From positions 175,695-239,694 of the forward strand of contig JAIXTM010000014.1 in assembly GCA_027483945.1 (NCBI GenBank): 64,000 bases of DNA, in the 5' to 3' direction. How positions within the stretch are numbered: the stretch's first letter is position 1; the number at the start of each line of letters is the position of its first letter. The notes beneath the pieces are model-generated. The model had not been told where the DNA came from and ran no database searches. It worked only from the letters and a program-made list of their open reading frames with translations. Below are positions 40,275 through 51,155 of this stretch, piece after piece. Origin of the DNA: Hyphomicrobiales bacterium (lineage in GTDB: Bacteria > Pseudomonadota > Alphaproteobacteria > Rhizobiales > Beijerinckiaceae). The translations under genes were made by a program, and so were the position numbers.

Positions 40275-40670
40275 ATGACCGATACGTCCAGCCAGACCCG
40301 CGTCGAGCCGTCCATCGGCACGACCCCAGAGGCCCGTCAGGTCGCCCCGCCTCCGCCGCCGACTGCGCCGGCCCCCATGGAGCCGCAGCCGGCCGCGCCG
40401 CGCATGGACCAGCTCTCGCGGATCGAGGACAAGACGGCCCGCGTTGAGGAGAAGTTCGCGCGGATCGAGAACCTGCTCCACCGGGTCGAGACCGCCGCCC
40501 TCAACCTGGAGGACGTGGCGCGCCGCACGGACATGGAGAAGCTCGCCGGCCGGGTCGGCCGCCTGCCGCGCTTCCCCGCCCTCGTCGCCGTCGCCGTCAT
40601 CACCGCGATCCTCTCGGCGGCGCTGACCATCGCGATCATCCGCTACCTGCCGGGGATCGTCGTTCGATGA
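40275..40670 (+). CDS. Small membrane protein of unknown function between gap and pgk
   Basis: A 131-residue protein. Residues 1-45 are Pro/Ala/Gln-rich. Residues 47-95 form a charged coiled coil ([40 protein letters not shown]). Residues 100-125 are one membrane helix ([20 protein letters not shown]). GGAGAG precedes ATG 40275. Its TGA overlaps the pgk ATG (ATGA), so it is translationally coupled to pgk. I recognise no family. It may tether something at the membrane or act as a coupling leader; both are guesses. Confidence 0.8.
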   Translation: MTDTSSQTRVEPSIGTTPEARQVAPPPPPTAPAPMEPQPAAPRMDQLSRIEDKTARVEEKFARIENLLHRVETAALNLEDVARRTDMEKLAGRVGRLPRFPALVAVAVITAILSAALTIAIIRYLPGIVVR

Positions 40671-41860
40671 GCGGCTTCAGGACCCTCGACGACGCCGATC
40701 TCGCCGGCAAGCGCGCCCTGGTGCGCGTCGATCTCAACGTGCCGATGGAGAATGGCCGCGTCACCGACGCGACCCGCATCGAGCGCGTCATCCCGACCAT
40801 CGCCGAGATTGCCGACAAGGGCGGCAGGGTCGTCCTTCTCGCCCATTTCGGCCGCCCGAAGGGGCGCAGCGAGAAGGACTCGCTGAAGCCCGTCGCCGCC
40901 GCGCTCTCGCAGCACATGAAGCGCCCCGTCGCCTTCGCCGAGGACTGCGTCGGCGAAGCCGCCGCGAAGGCCGTCTCCGCGCTGAAGGACGGCGACATCC
41001 TCCTCCTGGAGAACACGCGCTTCCACGCGGAGGAGGAGAAGAACGACCCGGCCTTCGTGAAGGCGCTCGCCGCTAACGGCGACCTCTACGTCAACGACGC
41101 CTTCTCCGCCGCGCACCGGGCCCACGCCTCCACCGAGGGCCTCGCCCGCGTCCTGCCGGCCTATGCCGGCCGCACGATGCAGGCGGAGCTGGAAGCCCTC
41201 GGCAAGGCGCTGGGCGAGCCGAAGCGCCCGGTCGTCGCCATCGTCGGCGGCGCCAAGGTCTCGTCCAAGATCGATCTCCTGGAGAACCTCGTCGCCAGGG
41301 TCGATGCCCTCGTCATCGGCGGCGGCATGGCCAACACGTTCCTGCACGCCCAAGGCATCGGCGTCGGCAAGTCGCTCTGCGAGAAGGACCTGAAGGACAC
41401 CGCGCTCCGCATCCTCTCCAGGGCGCAGGAGGCCAACTGCGCCGTCATCCTGCCGGTGGACGCGGTCGTCGCCCACCAGTTCGCGGCCGATGCCCCGAAC
41501 CACGCCTACGGCCTCGACGCCATCCCCGAGGACGGCATGATCCTCGATGCGGGCCCGCAATCGGTCGAGCGCGTGCGCGCCGTCATCGACGATGCGGCGA
41601 CGCTCGTCTGGAACGGCCCGCTGGGCGCCTTCGAGCTGCGGCCTTTCGACGCCGCGACCGTCGCCGCCGCCCGCCACGCGGCGGAGCGGACGAAGGCCGG
41701 CAGGCTGCTCTCGGTCGCCGGCGGCGGCGACACGGTGGCCGCGCTCAACCATGCCGGGGCCGCGGAGGGCTTCTCCTACGTCTCCACGGCGGGCGGCGCC
41801 TTCCTGGAATGGCTGGAAGGCAAGGAGCTGCCCGGCGTCGCTGCGCTTTCACGCGGCTGA
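40667..41860 (+). CDS. pgk: Phosphoglycerate kinase
   Basis: Transfers phosphate between 1,3-bisphosphoglycerate and ADP. The 397-residue protein has [21 protein letters not shown] at the N-terminus, [48 protein letters not shown], and the C-terminal [10 protein letters not shown] loop. Length is normal (about 390-400). The ATG at 40667 overlaps the stop of the upstream small membrane protein. Confidence 0.97.
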   Translation: MSGFRTLDDADLAGKRALVRVDLNVPMENGRVTDATRIERVIPTIAEIADKGGRVVLLAHFGRPKGRSEKDSLKPVAAALSQHMKRPVAFAEDCVGEAAAKAVSALKDGDILLLENTRFHAEEEKNDPAFVKALAANGDLYVNDAFSAAHRAHASTEGLARVLPAYAGRTMQAELEALGKALGEPKRPVVAIVGGAKVSSKIDLLENLVARVDALVIGGGMANTFLHAQGIGVGKSLCEKDLKDTALRILSRAQEANCAVILPVDAVVAHQFAADAPNHAYGLDAIPEDGMILDAGPQSVERVRAVIDDAATLVWNGPLGAFELRPFDAATVAAARHAAERTKAGRLLSVAGGGDTVAALNHAGAAEGFSYVSTAGGAFLEWLEGKELPGVAALSRG

Positions 41861-41931
41861 GACGGGAACCGTTTGGCCGTTTCGTAGTCTTGTTGTAGTC
41901 GGTTGCCCAACACCGACGTCAGGAGACTTTC

Positions 41932-43017
41932 ATGGCCCGCATCACCCTGCGCCAGCTGCTCGACCACGCCGCCGAGCACGGCTACGGCGTCCCCGCCTTC
42001 AACATCAACAACATGGAGCAGGCGCTCGCCATCATGGAGGCGGCGAACGCCGTCGATGCGCCGGTCATCATCCAGGCCTCGCGCGGCGCCCGCTCCTACG
42101 CCAACGACGTCATGCTCAAGCACATGATGGACGCGGTGACGGAGATCTATCCGCACATCCCGGTCTGCGTGCATCTGGACCACGGCAACGAACCCGCCAC
42201 CTGCATGACCGCCATCCAGGCCGGCTTCACCTCGGTGATGATGGACGGGTCCCTCAAGGCCGACGGCAAGACGCCGGGCGACTGGGACTACAATGTCGGC
42301 GTGACCCGGAAAGTCGTCGAGATGTCCCATTTGGGCGGCATCTCGGTGGAAGGCGAGCTCGGCGTGCTGGGCAGCCTGGAGACCGGCGAGGGCGAGAAGG
42401 AGGACGGCCACGGCTTCGAGGGCAAGCTCTCCCACGACCAGCTCCTCACCAATCCCGACGAGGCGGTGAAATTCGTCGCCGAGACCAAGGTCGACGCGCT
42501 CGCCATCGCCATGGGCACGTCCCACGGTGCCTACAAGTTCACGCGCAAGCCCGACGGCGCGATCCTGGCGATGCATGTCATCGAGGAGATCCACGCCAAG
42601 CTGCCGAACATGCACCTCGTCATGCACGGCTCGTCCAGCGTTCCGCAGGACCTCCAGGACATCATCAACCAGTATGGCGGCAAGATGCCCCAGACCTGGG
42701 GCGTGCCGGTCGAGGAGATCCAGCGCGGCATCAAGCACGGCGTGCGCAAGATCAACATCGACACCGACAACCGCATGGCGATGACCGGCCAGATCCGGAA
42801 GATCCTCGCCGAGCATCCGGGCGAGTTCGATCCGCGCAAGTACCTGAAGCCCGCCATGGAAGCGATGACCAGGCTCTGCAAGGAGCGCCTCGAGCAGTTC
42901 GGCACCGCCGGCAACGCCTCGAAGATCAAGCGCGTCCACACGCTCGCCGAGATGGCCAAGCGCTACGCCAAGGGCGAGCTGGACCCCACTTTCGGCGGCA
43001 ACCGCCAGGCGGCCTGA
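41932..43017 (+). CDS. fba: Class II fructose-bisphosphate aldolase (Calvin-cycle subtype)
   Basis: A zinc-dependent aldolase for fructose 1,6-bisphosphate (and sedoheptulose bisphosphate in the Calvin cycle). The 361-residue protein has the zinc His in [10 protein letters not shown], the [20 protein letters not shown] segment typical of the CbbA subtype, and later ligands in [10 protein letters not shown] and [15 protein letters not shown] lies a few bases before ATG 41932. It ends the tkt-gap-pgk-fba operon. A 7-bp stem (CCCTCCC / GGGAGGG, 43032-43051) follows without a T run. Confidence 0.96.
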   Translation: MARITLRQLLDHAAEHGYGVPAFNINNMEQALAIMEAANAVDAPVIIQASRGARSYANDVMLKHMMDAVTEIYPHIPVCVHLDHGNEPATCMTAIQAGFTSVMMDGSLKADGKTPGDWDYNVGVTRKVVEMSHLGGISVEGELGVLGSLETGEGEKEDGHGFEGKLSHDQLLTNPDEAVKFVAETKVDALAIAMGTSHGAYKFTRKPDGAILAMHVIEEIHAKLPNMHLVMHGSSSVPQDLQDIINQYGGKMPQTWGVPVEEIQRGIKHGVRKINIDTDNRMAMTGQIRKILAEHPGEFDPRKYLKPAMEAMTRLCKERLEQFGTAGNASKIKRVHTLAEMAKRYAKGELDPTFGGNRQAA

Positions 43018-44224
43018 ACCCGCGCCCCGATCCCTCCCTGCAAAGGGAGGGCGGCCGGCGCGCAGCGCCGGACGGGTGGGCCTCTTCGCTGATCCAAGGG
43101 CCCACCCGGCGCTTCGCGCCACCCTCCCCTGGCGGGGCGAGATCGGCTGTGCCGGCATCGTGCGTGCTTCGAGGCTCGCCGTTCCGGCGAGCGCCTCAGC
43201 ATGAGGACCGTTGGGAAGCGCGTACTGCCAACCGAAGCCTCATCCTGAGGTGCCGCGAAGCGGCCTCGAAGGACGAGGCGTCAGGCTCTCGCCAACCGCG
43301 TCTCTCTCTCGGGCGTGGAGGGATCAGCCGCGGGTCCACTTCCTTTGCGACGCGGGCTCAGCGCCGCGTTCTTCCCTCCCCCCGCTTGCGGCGGGGAGGG
43401 CCAGGGTGGGGGGCGTCGCGACGGGGCGAGCCCTTGGCCGTGAGTCCCAGCTCCAAGCCCTGCACCCCCTCACCCTGTCCCTCTCCCCCGATGGGGGCGA
43501 GGGGATGGCGATCGTTGCCGGCTCTCCCCCCTCTCCCCGCTCGCGGGGAGAGGGCCGGGGTGAGGGGCGGTGGGACGGGGTTCTGTCCTTCGAACGAGAG
43601 CTCCACGCCCGGCACCCCCCACCCCTGGCCCCTCCCCGCCGCTGCGCGGGAGGAGGGGGATGCGCTCACGGCCATTCTTGCGTGCTTCGAGGCTCGCTGA
43701 CGCTCGCACCTCAGCATGAGGACCGTTGTGGAGGGGTGCGGTCTATCAGAAGCCTCATCCTGAGGCGCCGCGAAGCGGCCTCGAAGCCTCATCCTGGGTG
43801 CGAGGCGACAGCCGAGCCTCGAAGGACGAGGCGTCATCCTCGCCCGTCATTGCGAGGAGCGAAGCGACGAAGCAATCCACCGGCCGCAACCGCACCCTGG
43901 ATTGCTTCGCTTCGCCCGCAATGACGACCCTCAATGTCATCCCCAGCGAGCGAAGCGAGGGTGAGGGCCGGTCCGCGTCGGCGGACGAAACGCGGTCAGC
44001 GTTTCGAGGCATGAACGCCCGGAGCGCAAGCGAAGGGCCGGTGGCGATCGAGAACAATGCCGGGCATCGAGCGCGATGCCTGACGCTGCTCTGGATCCCC
44101 TTCCCCTCCGCCTGCGGCTCCGGCCGGGGATGACGCGTGGGGACCACCACGCCCGTTTTCATTTTGCGGCCGCTTTCATTTGCCGGTATCGAGGGCGTCG
44201 ATCCCTGTTTCGCCCCCGAGACCC
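43018..44224. repeat. Composite intergenic repeat array 2 (1.2 kb non-coding)
   Basis: No gene is visible between fba and the ThiE-like gene. The stretch contains the hairpin at 43032-43051, a TGGGCCCACC-type repeat near 43075-43135, and family B copy 3 at 43163-43283. A GC-rich composite unit follows at 43378-43664, including the same GACGGGGCGAGCC and CGTGAGTCCCAGCTCCA segments found at 27334-27366. Then come family B copy 4 at 43681-43835 and family A copy 4 at 43846-43925, and from about 43935 a GTCATCCCC element and unrelated sequence to 44224. The order of units repeats array 1. Confidence 0.88.
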
Positions 44225-44860
44225 ATGTCCGCCCGCATCGTCCTCATCACCCCGCCGCTCGACGACGCCGAGGCCTTTGCCGGCGCGCTCGGCGCGGCCT
44301 GCGCCGGCGGGCGCGTGGCGGCTGTCATCCTCGACCTTCCGGCGGCCGACGAGCGCAGCCTCGTCAACCGCGTGAAGGCGCTGGCACCCGCGGCCCAGGC
44401 GGAAGGCGCGGCGGTGCTGGTGACGGGCGAGGGTTTCGACCCGGTCGCGGTCGCGATCCGCGGCGGCGCCGACGGCGTCCATGTCGCCGGCGCTCCGGAA
44501 GCGGCCCGGCTGCGCTCCGCCCTCGCCGACGGCCGCATCCTCGGGGCCGGCGACCTGCGCTCCCGCCACGACGCCATGGAGGCGGGCGAGGCGGGCGCCG
44601 ATTACGTCATGTTCGGCGAGCCGCGCCGGGACGGCTCCGCGCCGCCCTACAGCGCGGTGCGCGAGCGGGCGCAATGGTGGGCCGAGATCTTCGAGACGCC
44701 CTGCGTCGCCTATGCCGGCGCGCTGGATCAGGTGGCCGAGCTCGCCGCCACCGGCGTCGAATTCGTCGCCCTGCGCGAGGCGGTCTGGTCCCATCCGGAC
44801 GGCCCGGAGGCGGCCATCGCCGAGGCGGCCTCCGCTTTCGCGGCGCGGGCGCTGGCATGA
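44225..44860 (+). CDS. Thiamine-phosphate-synthase-like (ThiE/TenI) protein
   Basis: A 211-residue TIM-barrel protein of the ThiE/TenI group. The GADGVHVAGAPEAARLR segment corresponds to GADGVHLGQ of ThiE but lacks the Gln/Asp pair. GAGDLRSRHDAMEAGEAGADYVMFGEP corresponds to the later phosphate loop, with the usual Ser-His replaced. It may therefore be a TenI-like or inactive paralogue. No TPP riboswitch or other thi gene is nearby. ATG 44225 is used, and its stop overlaps the start of a Sel1-repeat gene (ATGA). Confidence 0.75.
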   Translation: MSARIVLITPPLDDAEAFAGALGAACAGGRVAAVILDLPAADERSLVNRVKALAPAAQAEGAAVLVTGEGFDPVAVAIRGGADGVHVAGAPEAARLRSALADGRILGAGDLRSRHDAMEAGEAGADYVMFGEPRRDGSAPPYSAVRERAQWWAEIFETPCVAYAGALDQVAELAATGVEFVALREAVWSHPDGPEAAIAEAASAFAARALA

Positions 44861-45846
44861 GGATGGCTTTCCCCGGCCGGACGGGTCTCGCGCTGGCCGC
44901 ATGCCTTGCGGCGGCGCTGCCGTCCGCGGCCCAGACGCCTTCGGCCGCCCCGCCCGCCCAATCCGCCCCTGCGCCAGCACCGGAACAGCCGCCGCAGGCC
45001 GCCGGGCAGGCCCAGCCCGACGCCGCCTTCGCCGCCTTCCAGCGCGGGCAATATATCGGCGCGATCCGCGAGGCGCTGGACCGGATCGGCCGGAACTCGA
45101 ACGACGCCCCGGCGATGACCCTGCTCGGCGTCATCTACCAGCAGGGCCTCGGCGTCACCGCCGACCAGAAGGCGGCGGCCATCTGGTTCCGGCGCGCCCA
45201 CGAGCGCGGCGACGTCAACGGCACCTTCCTCTTCGCCATGGCGACGCTGAAGGGCGAGGGCGTCGAGCGCAACGAGGGCGCCGGGCGCGTCCTGCTGGAG
45301 CAGGCGATCATGCGCGGCCACGCGCTCGCCGCCTACAACCTCGCGCTGCTGCTGATCCCCAGCGACCAGTTCAACGACCAGGCGCGAGCCGCCGCCCTCC
45401 TGCGGCAGGCCGCCAACCAGGAGGTCCCGGACGCGCAATACGCGCTCGCCGTGCTCCATCGCCAGGGCCGCGGCGTCGGCGCCAGCGACGCGGAGGCCGT
45501 GAACCTGCTGCGCCGCGCGGTCCGGAACGGCCACCGGGACGCGCTCGTGGACCTCGGCATCATGACCTATAACGGCGAGGGCACGGCCAAGGACGAGGCG
45601 GCGGGCGCCGATCTCCTGCGCCGCGCCGCCTATCGCGGCTCCGCCATCGCCCAGAACCGCTATGCCCGCATCCTCGCGATCGGCCGCGGCCGGCCGCAGG
45701 ACCGGGTCGAGGCGGCATCCTGGCACCTGCAGGCGGCCCGCCAGGGCCTGGCCGACGCCTGGCTCGACCAGACGCTGGCCGACCTCTCCACCCAGCAGCG
45801 CGCCGAAGCCGAGCGCCGCGCCGCCACCCGCCTCATCGGCGGCTGA
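44857..45846 (+). CDS. Exported Sel1-like repeat protein
   Basis: A 329-residue protein with a signal peptide (GLALAACLAAALPSAAQ) and then a Pro/Ala-rich linker. At least five Sel1/TPR-like repeats follow from about residue 55 to 310, marked by units like LLGVIYQQGLGVTADQKAAAIWFRRA, FAMATLKGEGVERNEGAGRV and YNGEGTAKDEAAGADLLRRA. Sel1 repeats form helical scaffolds for protein contacts in the periplasm. The start ATG 44857 overlaps the stop of the ThiE-like gene. Function unknown. Confidence 0.88.
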   Translation: MRMAFPGRTGLALAACLAAALPSAAQTPSAAPPAQSAPAPAPEQPPQAAGQAQPDAAFAAFQRGQYIGAIREALDRIGRNSNDAPAMTLLGVIYQQGLGVTADQKAAAIWFRRAHERGDVNGTFLFAMATLKGEGVERNEGAGRVLLEQAIMRGHALAAYNLALLLIPSDQFNDQARAAALLRQAANQEVPDAQYALAVLHRQGRGVGASDAEAVNLLRRAVRNGHRDALVDLGIMTYNGEGTAKDEAAGADLLRRAAYRGSAIAQNRYARILAIGRGRPQDRVEAASWHLQAARQGLADAWLDQTLADLSTQQRAEAERRAATRLIGG

Positions 45847-45928
45847 GCAACGCGCCCCGCCTCCCGGCCTTGACGCGGGGCAGGCCCCGTCGCATCACGG
45901 CCCCGTTCCCGACCACGAAAGCCCCTCG

Positions 45929-46735
45929 ATGATCCGCTCGCCTCTCATCACTGTCATGACCGACGCCGTCATGAAGGCCGCCCGCTCGCTGAAGCGGGAT
46001 TTCGGCGAGGTCGAGGCCCTGCAGGTCTCCCGCAAGGGCCCGGGCGATTTCGTCTCGCTCGCCGATAAGAAGGCCGAGAAGGTCCTGCACGAGGCGCTGG
46101 AGAAGGCTCGCCCCGGCTACGGCTTCGTCATGGAGGAGAGCGGCGTCATCGAGGGCTCCGACAGGAGCCATCGCTGGCATATCGACCCGCTGGACGGCAC
46201 GACCAACTTCCTCCACGGCATTCCGCAATTCGCCGTGTCGGTGGGCCTGGAGCGCGACGGCACGATCGTGGCCGGCATCATCTACGATCCGGTCAAGGAC
46301 GAGCTTTTCGTCGCCGAGCGCGGCAAGGGCGCCTATCTCAATAACCGCCGCATCCGCGTCGCCGCGCGGACCAGCTTCGCCGACGCGCTGATCGGCATGG
46401 GCGTGCCGCATCTGGGCAAGGGCGGCCATGCGCGCTTCGTGCGCGAACTCGCCGCCGTCACGGTGCGCGCCGCCGGCGTGCGGCGCCTGGGCTCGGCGGC
46501 CCTCGACATCGCCTATGTCGCCGCCGGACGGCTCGACGGCTACTGGGAGCGGGACCTCTCCACCTGGGACGTGGCCGCCGCCGACGTGATCCTGCGCGAA
46601 GCGGGCGGGTTCATCACCTCCGTCGACGGGTCCGGCCCTCCCATGTCGCCGGGTGTGATCGAGGTGCCGAGCATCGCCTGCGGCAACGAGGCGATCCACC
46701 GCGAACTGCTCGGTCTCCTCAAATCGGCGGCGTGA
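45929..46735 (+). CDS. suhB: Inositol monophosphatase family protein
   Basis: A 268-residue magnesium-dependent phosphatase. The metal site is visible in FVMEESG, HIDPLDGTTNFLHG and WDVAAADVILREAGG. SuhB-type proteins dephosphorylate inositol phosphates or similar sugars and also act in RNA processing; which holds here is unknown. ATG 45929 gives MIRSPLITVM. It follows the Sel1-repeat gene by 82 bases and precedes the MotA/MotB-like pair. Confidence 0.93.
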   Translation: MIRSPLITVMTDAVMKAARSLKRDFGEVEALQVSRKGPGDFVSLADKKAEKVLHEALEKARPGYGFVMEESGVIEGSDRSHRWHIDPLDGTTNFLHGIPQFAVSVGLERDGTIVAGIIYDPVKDELFVAERGKGAYLNNRRIRVAARTSFADALIGMGVPHLGKGGHARFVRELAAVTVRAAGVRRLGSAALDIAYVAAGRLDGYWERDLSTWDVAAADVILREAGGFITSVDGSGPPMSPGVIEVPSIACGNEAIHRELLGLLKSAA

Positions 46736-46775
46736 GGCAAAAAAAGCGGCCGGCCGCCTTGATTGAGCCGCCGGC

Positions 46776-47834
46776 GTGGCCGAACATCCGCCCGCCATGC
46801 GACACCCGCCCGCGCCCACGATTCGAGCCGATGGACCCGAGGATGCCGCGCCGCTGACGGCGGGCTTCGAGGCTTTGCCCTCCGCGCGCTTCTCCTCGCC
46901 CGCCCGCTATCTCGTGCGGATGGCGGTGTTCCTGACGCTGATCGGCTTCATCGCCTTCATCCTCTACCGGCCGATCACCACGGCCTTCGTCACCAATCCG
47001 GGCCTCAACGGCCTGATCGTGGGCGTCCTCGTCGTCGGCATCGCGCTGGCGCTGCGCCAGGTGCAGCGGCTGTTCCGCGAGATACGCTGGGCCCGCTCGG
47101 CCCGCACGCCGGAAGGCGTGAGGCCCGCCCGCGCGCCGATCCTGCTCGCGCCCATGGCCGCCATCCTGCGCGAGCGGGGCGACGATTTCTCGGTCTCGCC
47201 CACCCTGCTGCGCTCGATCCTGGACTCCCTCGCCGACCGCCTCGACGAGGGCCGGGAGATCCTGCGCTATATCGCGGGTCTCCTCGTCTTCCTCGGCCTG
47301 CTCGGCACGTTCTGGGGCCTCCTGGAAACGGTGAGCTCCATCGGCAGCGTCATCGGCTCGCTCGGCAATAGCGGGGATGCCGGCTCGCTCTTCGGCGAGC
47401 TGAAAAGCGGCCTCGCCGCGCCGCTGGCCGGCATGGGCATCTCCTTCTCGTCCTCCCTGTTCGGCCTCGCGGGCTCGCTCGTCGTCGGGTTCCTCGACCT
47501 GCAGGCGGGCCAGGCGCAAAGGCGCTTCTACGCCGAGGTGGAGGACTGGCTGGCGGCGCGCACCGATGCCGGCCAGGGGCTCGACGCGGCCCCGTCCGGC
47601 CACAGCGAGGCGCTGGCGGCGGCGCTCAACCGCCTCTCCGTGCAGCTCTCCGGCGAAGGGGCGCGCAACAACCCGTCCCAGGCCATCGCCAATCTCGCCG
47701 AGGGCGTCCAGAACCTCGTCCAGCACATGCGCTCCGAGCAGCAGATGATCCGGGATTGGGTCGAGGCGCAGGCGGTGCGCGAGAAGGAGCTGAAGAAGCT
47801 CATCGAGCAATTGTCCCGCGAGCGGGTCGGCTGA
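46776..47834 (+). CDS. MotA/TolQ/ExbB-like proton-channel protein
   Basis: A 352-residue membrane protein with N-terminal helices (AVFLTLIGFIAFILY, NGLIVGVLVVGIALAL) and the conserved pair further on: LRYIAGLLVFLGLLGTFWGLLETV and AAPLAGMGISFSSSLFGLAGSLVVGF, the TolQ/MotA core. A C-terminal helical tail beyond residue 300 ends in Glu/Lys-rich sequence. GTG 46776 is used, ATG 46797 is possible. It is 4 bases upstream of a MotB-like gene. No flagellar genes are present, so this is a stand-alone ion-driven motor pair of unknown use, similar in architecture to ZorA but without Zorya effectors. Confidence 0.88.
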   Translation: MAEHPPAMRHPPAPTIRADGPEDAAPLTAGFEALPSARFSSPARYLVRMAVFLTLIGFIAFILYRPITTAFVTNPGLNGLIVGVLVVGIALALRQVQRLFREIRWARSARTPEGVRPARAPILLAPMAAILRERGDDFSVSPTLLRSILDSLADRLDEGREILRYIAGLLVFLGLLGTFWGLLETVSSIGSVIGSLGNSGDAGSLFGELKSGLAAPLAGMGISFSSSLFGLAGSLVVGFLDLQAGQAQRRFYAEVEDWLAARTDAGQGLDAAPSGHSEALAAALNRLSVQLSGEGARNNPSQAIANLAEGVQNLVQHMRSEQQMIRDWVEAQAVREKELKKLIEQLSRERVG

Positions 47835-47838
47835 GACG

Positions 47839-48858
47839 ATGGCGGTCGGCCGCAGGCTCGGACGCGTCCGCACGGTCGATTACTGGCCGGGCTTCGTCGA
47901 CGCCCTCTCCACGCTGCTCTTGGCGATCGTCTTCCTCATGGCGGTCTTCGCTCTGGCCCAGTACTACCTCGCCCAGGAGGTGGGGAACCGGGACACGGCC
48001 CTCGACCGGCTCAACCGCGAGGTCGCGGAGCTGACGAACCTGCTCGCGCTGGAACGCTCCGGCCGCCGCAGCGCGGAGGCGGACCTCGCCGCCCTGCGCT
48101 CCACCCTCTCCGCCGCCGACGCCGAGCGCGCGCGCCTGCAGGGCCTAGTCGATCTCGGCGCCGCCGCCTCGGGCCAGCAGAGCGAGCTCAGCCAGCAATT
48201 GCAGGCGGAGAAGTCCGTCTCGACCCGCGCCCTCGCCCAGGTCGAGATCCTCAACCAGCAGATCGCCGCCTTGCGCCGCCAGCTCGCGGCCATCGAGGAT
48301 GCGCTGTCGGCGTCCGAGGCCCGCGAGCGCGAGAGCCAGGCCCGCGTCGCCGATCTCGGCCAGCGCCTCAACGTCGCCCTCGCCCAGAAGGTGCAGGAAC
48401 TGGCGCGCTACCGGTCGGACTTCTTCGGCCGCCTGCGCGCCATCCTGGGCAACCGCCCGGAAATCCGCATCGTCGGCGATCGGTTCGTCTTCCAGTCGGA
48501 AGTGTTCTTCGACGGCGGCCAGGCGGTGCTGAAGCCGGAGGGGCAGGCCGAGCTCGACAAGCTCGTCCCCGCTTTACTCGAACTGGACCGCACCATTCCG
48601 CCGGACATCGCCTGGGTCCTGCGCATCGACGGCCATACCGACCGCAGGCCCCTGTCGGGCACCGGCGAGTTCCGGTCCAACTGGCACCTGTCGGCGGCGC
48701 GCGCCATTTCGGTCGTGCAATACCTGGCCACCAGAGGCGTGCCGCCCCAGCGGCTGCTGGCGGCGGGCTTCGGCGAGTTCCAGCCGCTCGACCTCGCCGA
48801 GGGCGAGGAGGCCTACCGCCGCAACCGCCGCATCGAGCTGAAGCTCACCGAGCGCTGA
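47839..48858 (+). CDS. MotB/OmpA-like peptidoglycan-binding protein
   Basis: A 339-residue protein with one N-terminal membrane helix (VDALSTLLLAIVFLMAVFALAQ). A coiled coil covers about residues 50-180. The C-terminal OmpA-like domain contains FQSEVFFDGGQAVLKPEGQAEL and the peptidoglycan-binding HTDRRPLSGTG, NWHLSAARAISVVQYL and NRRIELKL. The Asp in VDALST sits where MotB/ZorB put the proton-carrying acid. The start is 4 bases after the MotA-like stop. The two probably form a stator-like complex fixed to the cell wall. Confidence 0.9.
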   Translation: MAVGRRLGRVRTVDYWPGFVDALSTLLLAIVFLMAVFALAQYYLAQEVGNRDTALDRLNREVAELTNLLALERSGRRSAEADLAALRSTLSAADAERARLQGLVDLGAAASGQQSELSQQLQAEKSVSTRALAQVEILNQQIAALRRQLAAIEDALSASEARERESQARVADLGQRLNVALAQKVQELARYRSDFFGRLRAILGNRPEIRIVGDRFVFQSEVFFDGGQAVLKPEGQAELDKLVPALLELDRTIPPDIAWVLRIDGHTDRRPLSGTGEFRSNWHLSAARAISVVQYLATRGVPPQRLLAAGFGEFQPLDLAEGEEAYRRNRRIELKLTER

Positions 48859-48864
48859 GCGCCG

Positions 48865-50637
<1,773 letters not shown>

Positions 50638-50688
50638 GGAGGATCGGCTCTCGGTTTCGCGGCCCGTTCTTGCGGCAAAGCCCCGCGC

Positions 50689-50717
50689 TTGTCACCCTCG
50701 GCGGTCTGCGTTATAGG
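50689..50717 (+). promoter_or_regulatory. Sigma-70 promoter of rpmE
   Basis: TTGTCA at 50689-50694, 17-base spacer, TATAGG at 50712-50717. About 105 bases before the rpmE start, leaving a roughly 100-base leader. Confidence 0.7.
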
Positions 50718-50821
50718 GGCGCGCTCATCGAATTGGCCGTGGACGCCACGGCCGGCCTGTGGCGGTCGGTCGGCGAAGGCCCGTGGATAGAAGGCGCCGC
50801 GTCTCGGCGAAGGAATTGGCG

Positions 50822-51052
50822 ATGAAAGAGAACATCCACCCCGACTATCACTTCATCAAGGTGGTGATGACCGACGGCACCGAGTACATGACCCGCTCGA
50901 CCCTCGGCAAGGAGGGCGACAAGCTCGCCCTCGACATCGACCCGACCAGCCATCCGGCCTGGACCGGCGGCACCCAGCAGCTGCTGGACCGCGGCGGCCG
51001 CGTCTCCCGCTTCAACAACAAGTTCGGCGGCCTCTCCTTCGCCAAGAAGTGA
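50822..51052 (+). CDS. rpmE: Ribosomal protein bL31
   Basis: A 76-residue component of the large ribosomal subunit. [21 protein letters not shown] is the family opening and [25 protein letters not shown] the middle. The Cys residues of the zinc form are absent (no CxxC), so this is the zinc-independent type. AAGGAATTGGCG lies upstream of ATG 50822. A strong terminator follows. Confidence 0.96.
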   Translation: MKENIHPDYHFIKVVMTDGTEYMTRSTLGKEGDKLALDIDPTSHPAWTGGTQQLLDRGGRVSRFNNKFGGLSFAKK

Positions 51053-51091
51053 GACGGCGCTTCCGCCAGGAAGCAGCCCGATAACGAGAAA

Positions 51092-51115
51092 AGCCCCGGA
51101 TCTCCGGGGCTTTTT
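51092..51115 (+). terminator. Terminator of rpmE
   Basis: AGCCCCGG (51092-51099), loop ATCT, CCGGGGCT (51104-51111), then T to 51115. Also possibly active for the convergent DUF1465 gene. Confidence 0.9.
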
Positions 51116-51155
51116 GCGTTGTGGAACAGGCCGGACGCGCCGGCCGCCGCCAGTC

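Noticed and set aside
44225..44860. TPP riboswitch or thiamine operon at the ThiE-like gene
   Set aside because: No TPP-box sequence or other thi genes are visible in the 1.2 kb upstream or downstream.
46776..48858. Zorya phage-defence system
   Set aside because: The two motor proteins resemble ZorA/ZorB in layout, but no helicase, nuclease or ZorC/D/E-like gene is nearby; the next genes are an inositol monophosphatase and an ABC exporter.
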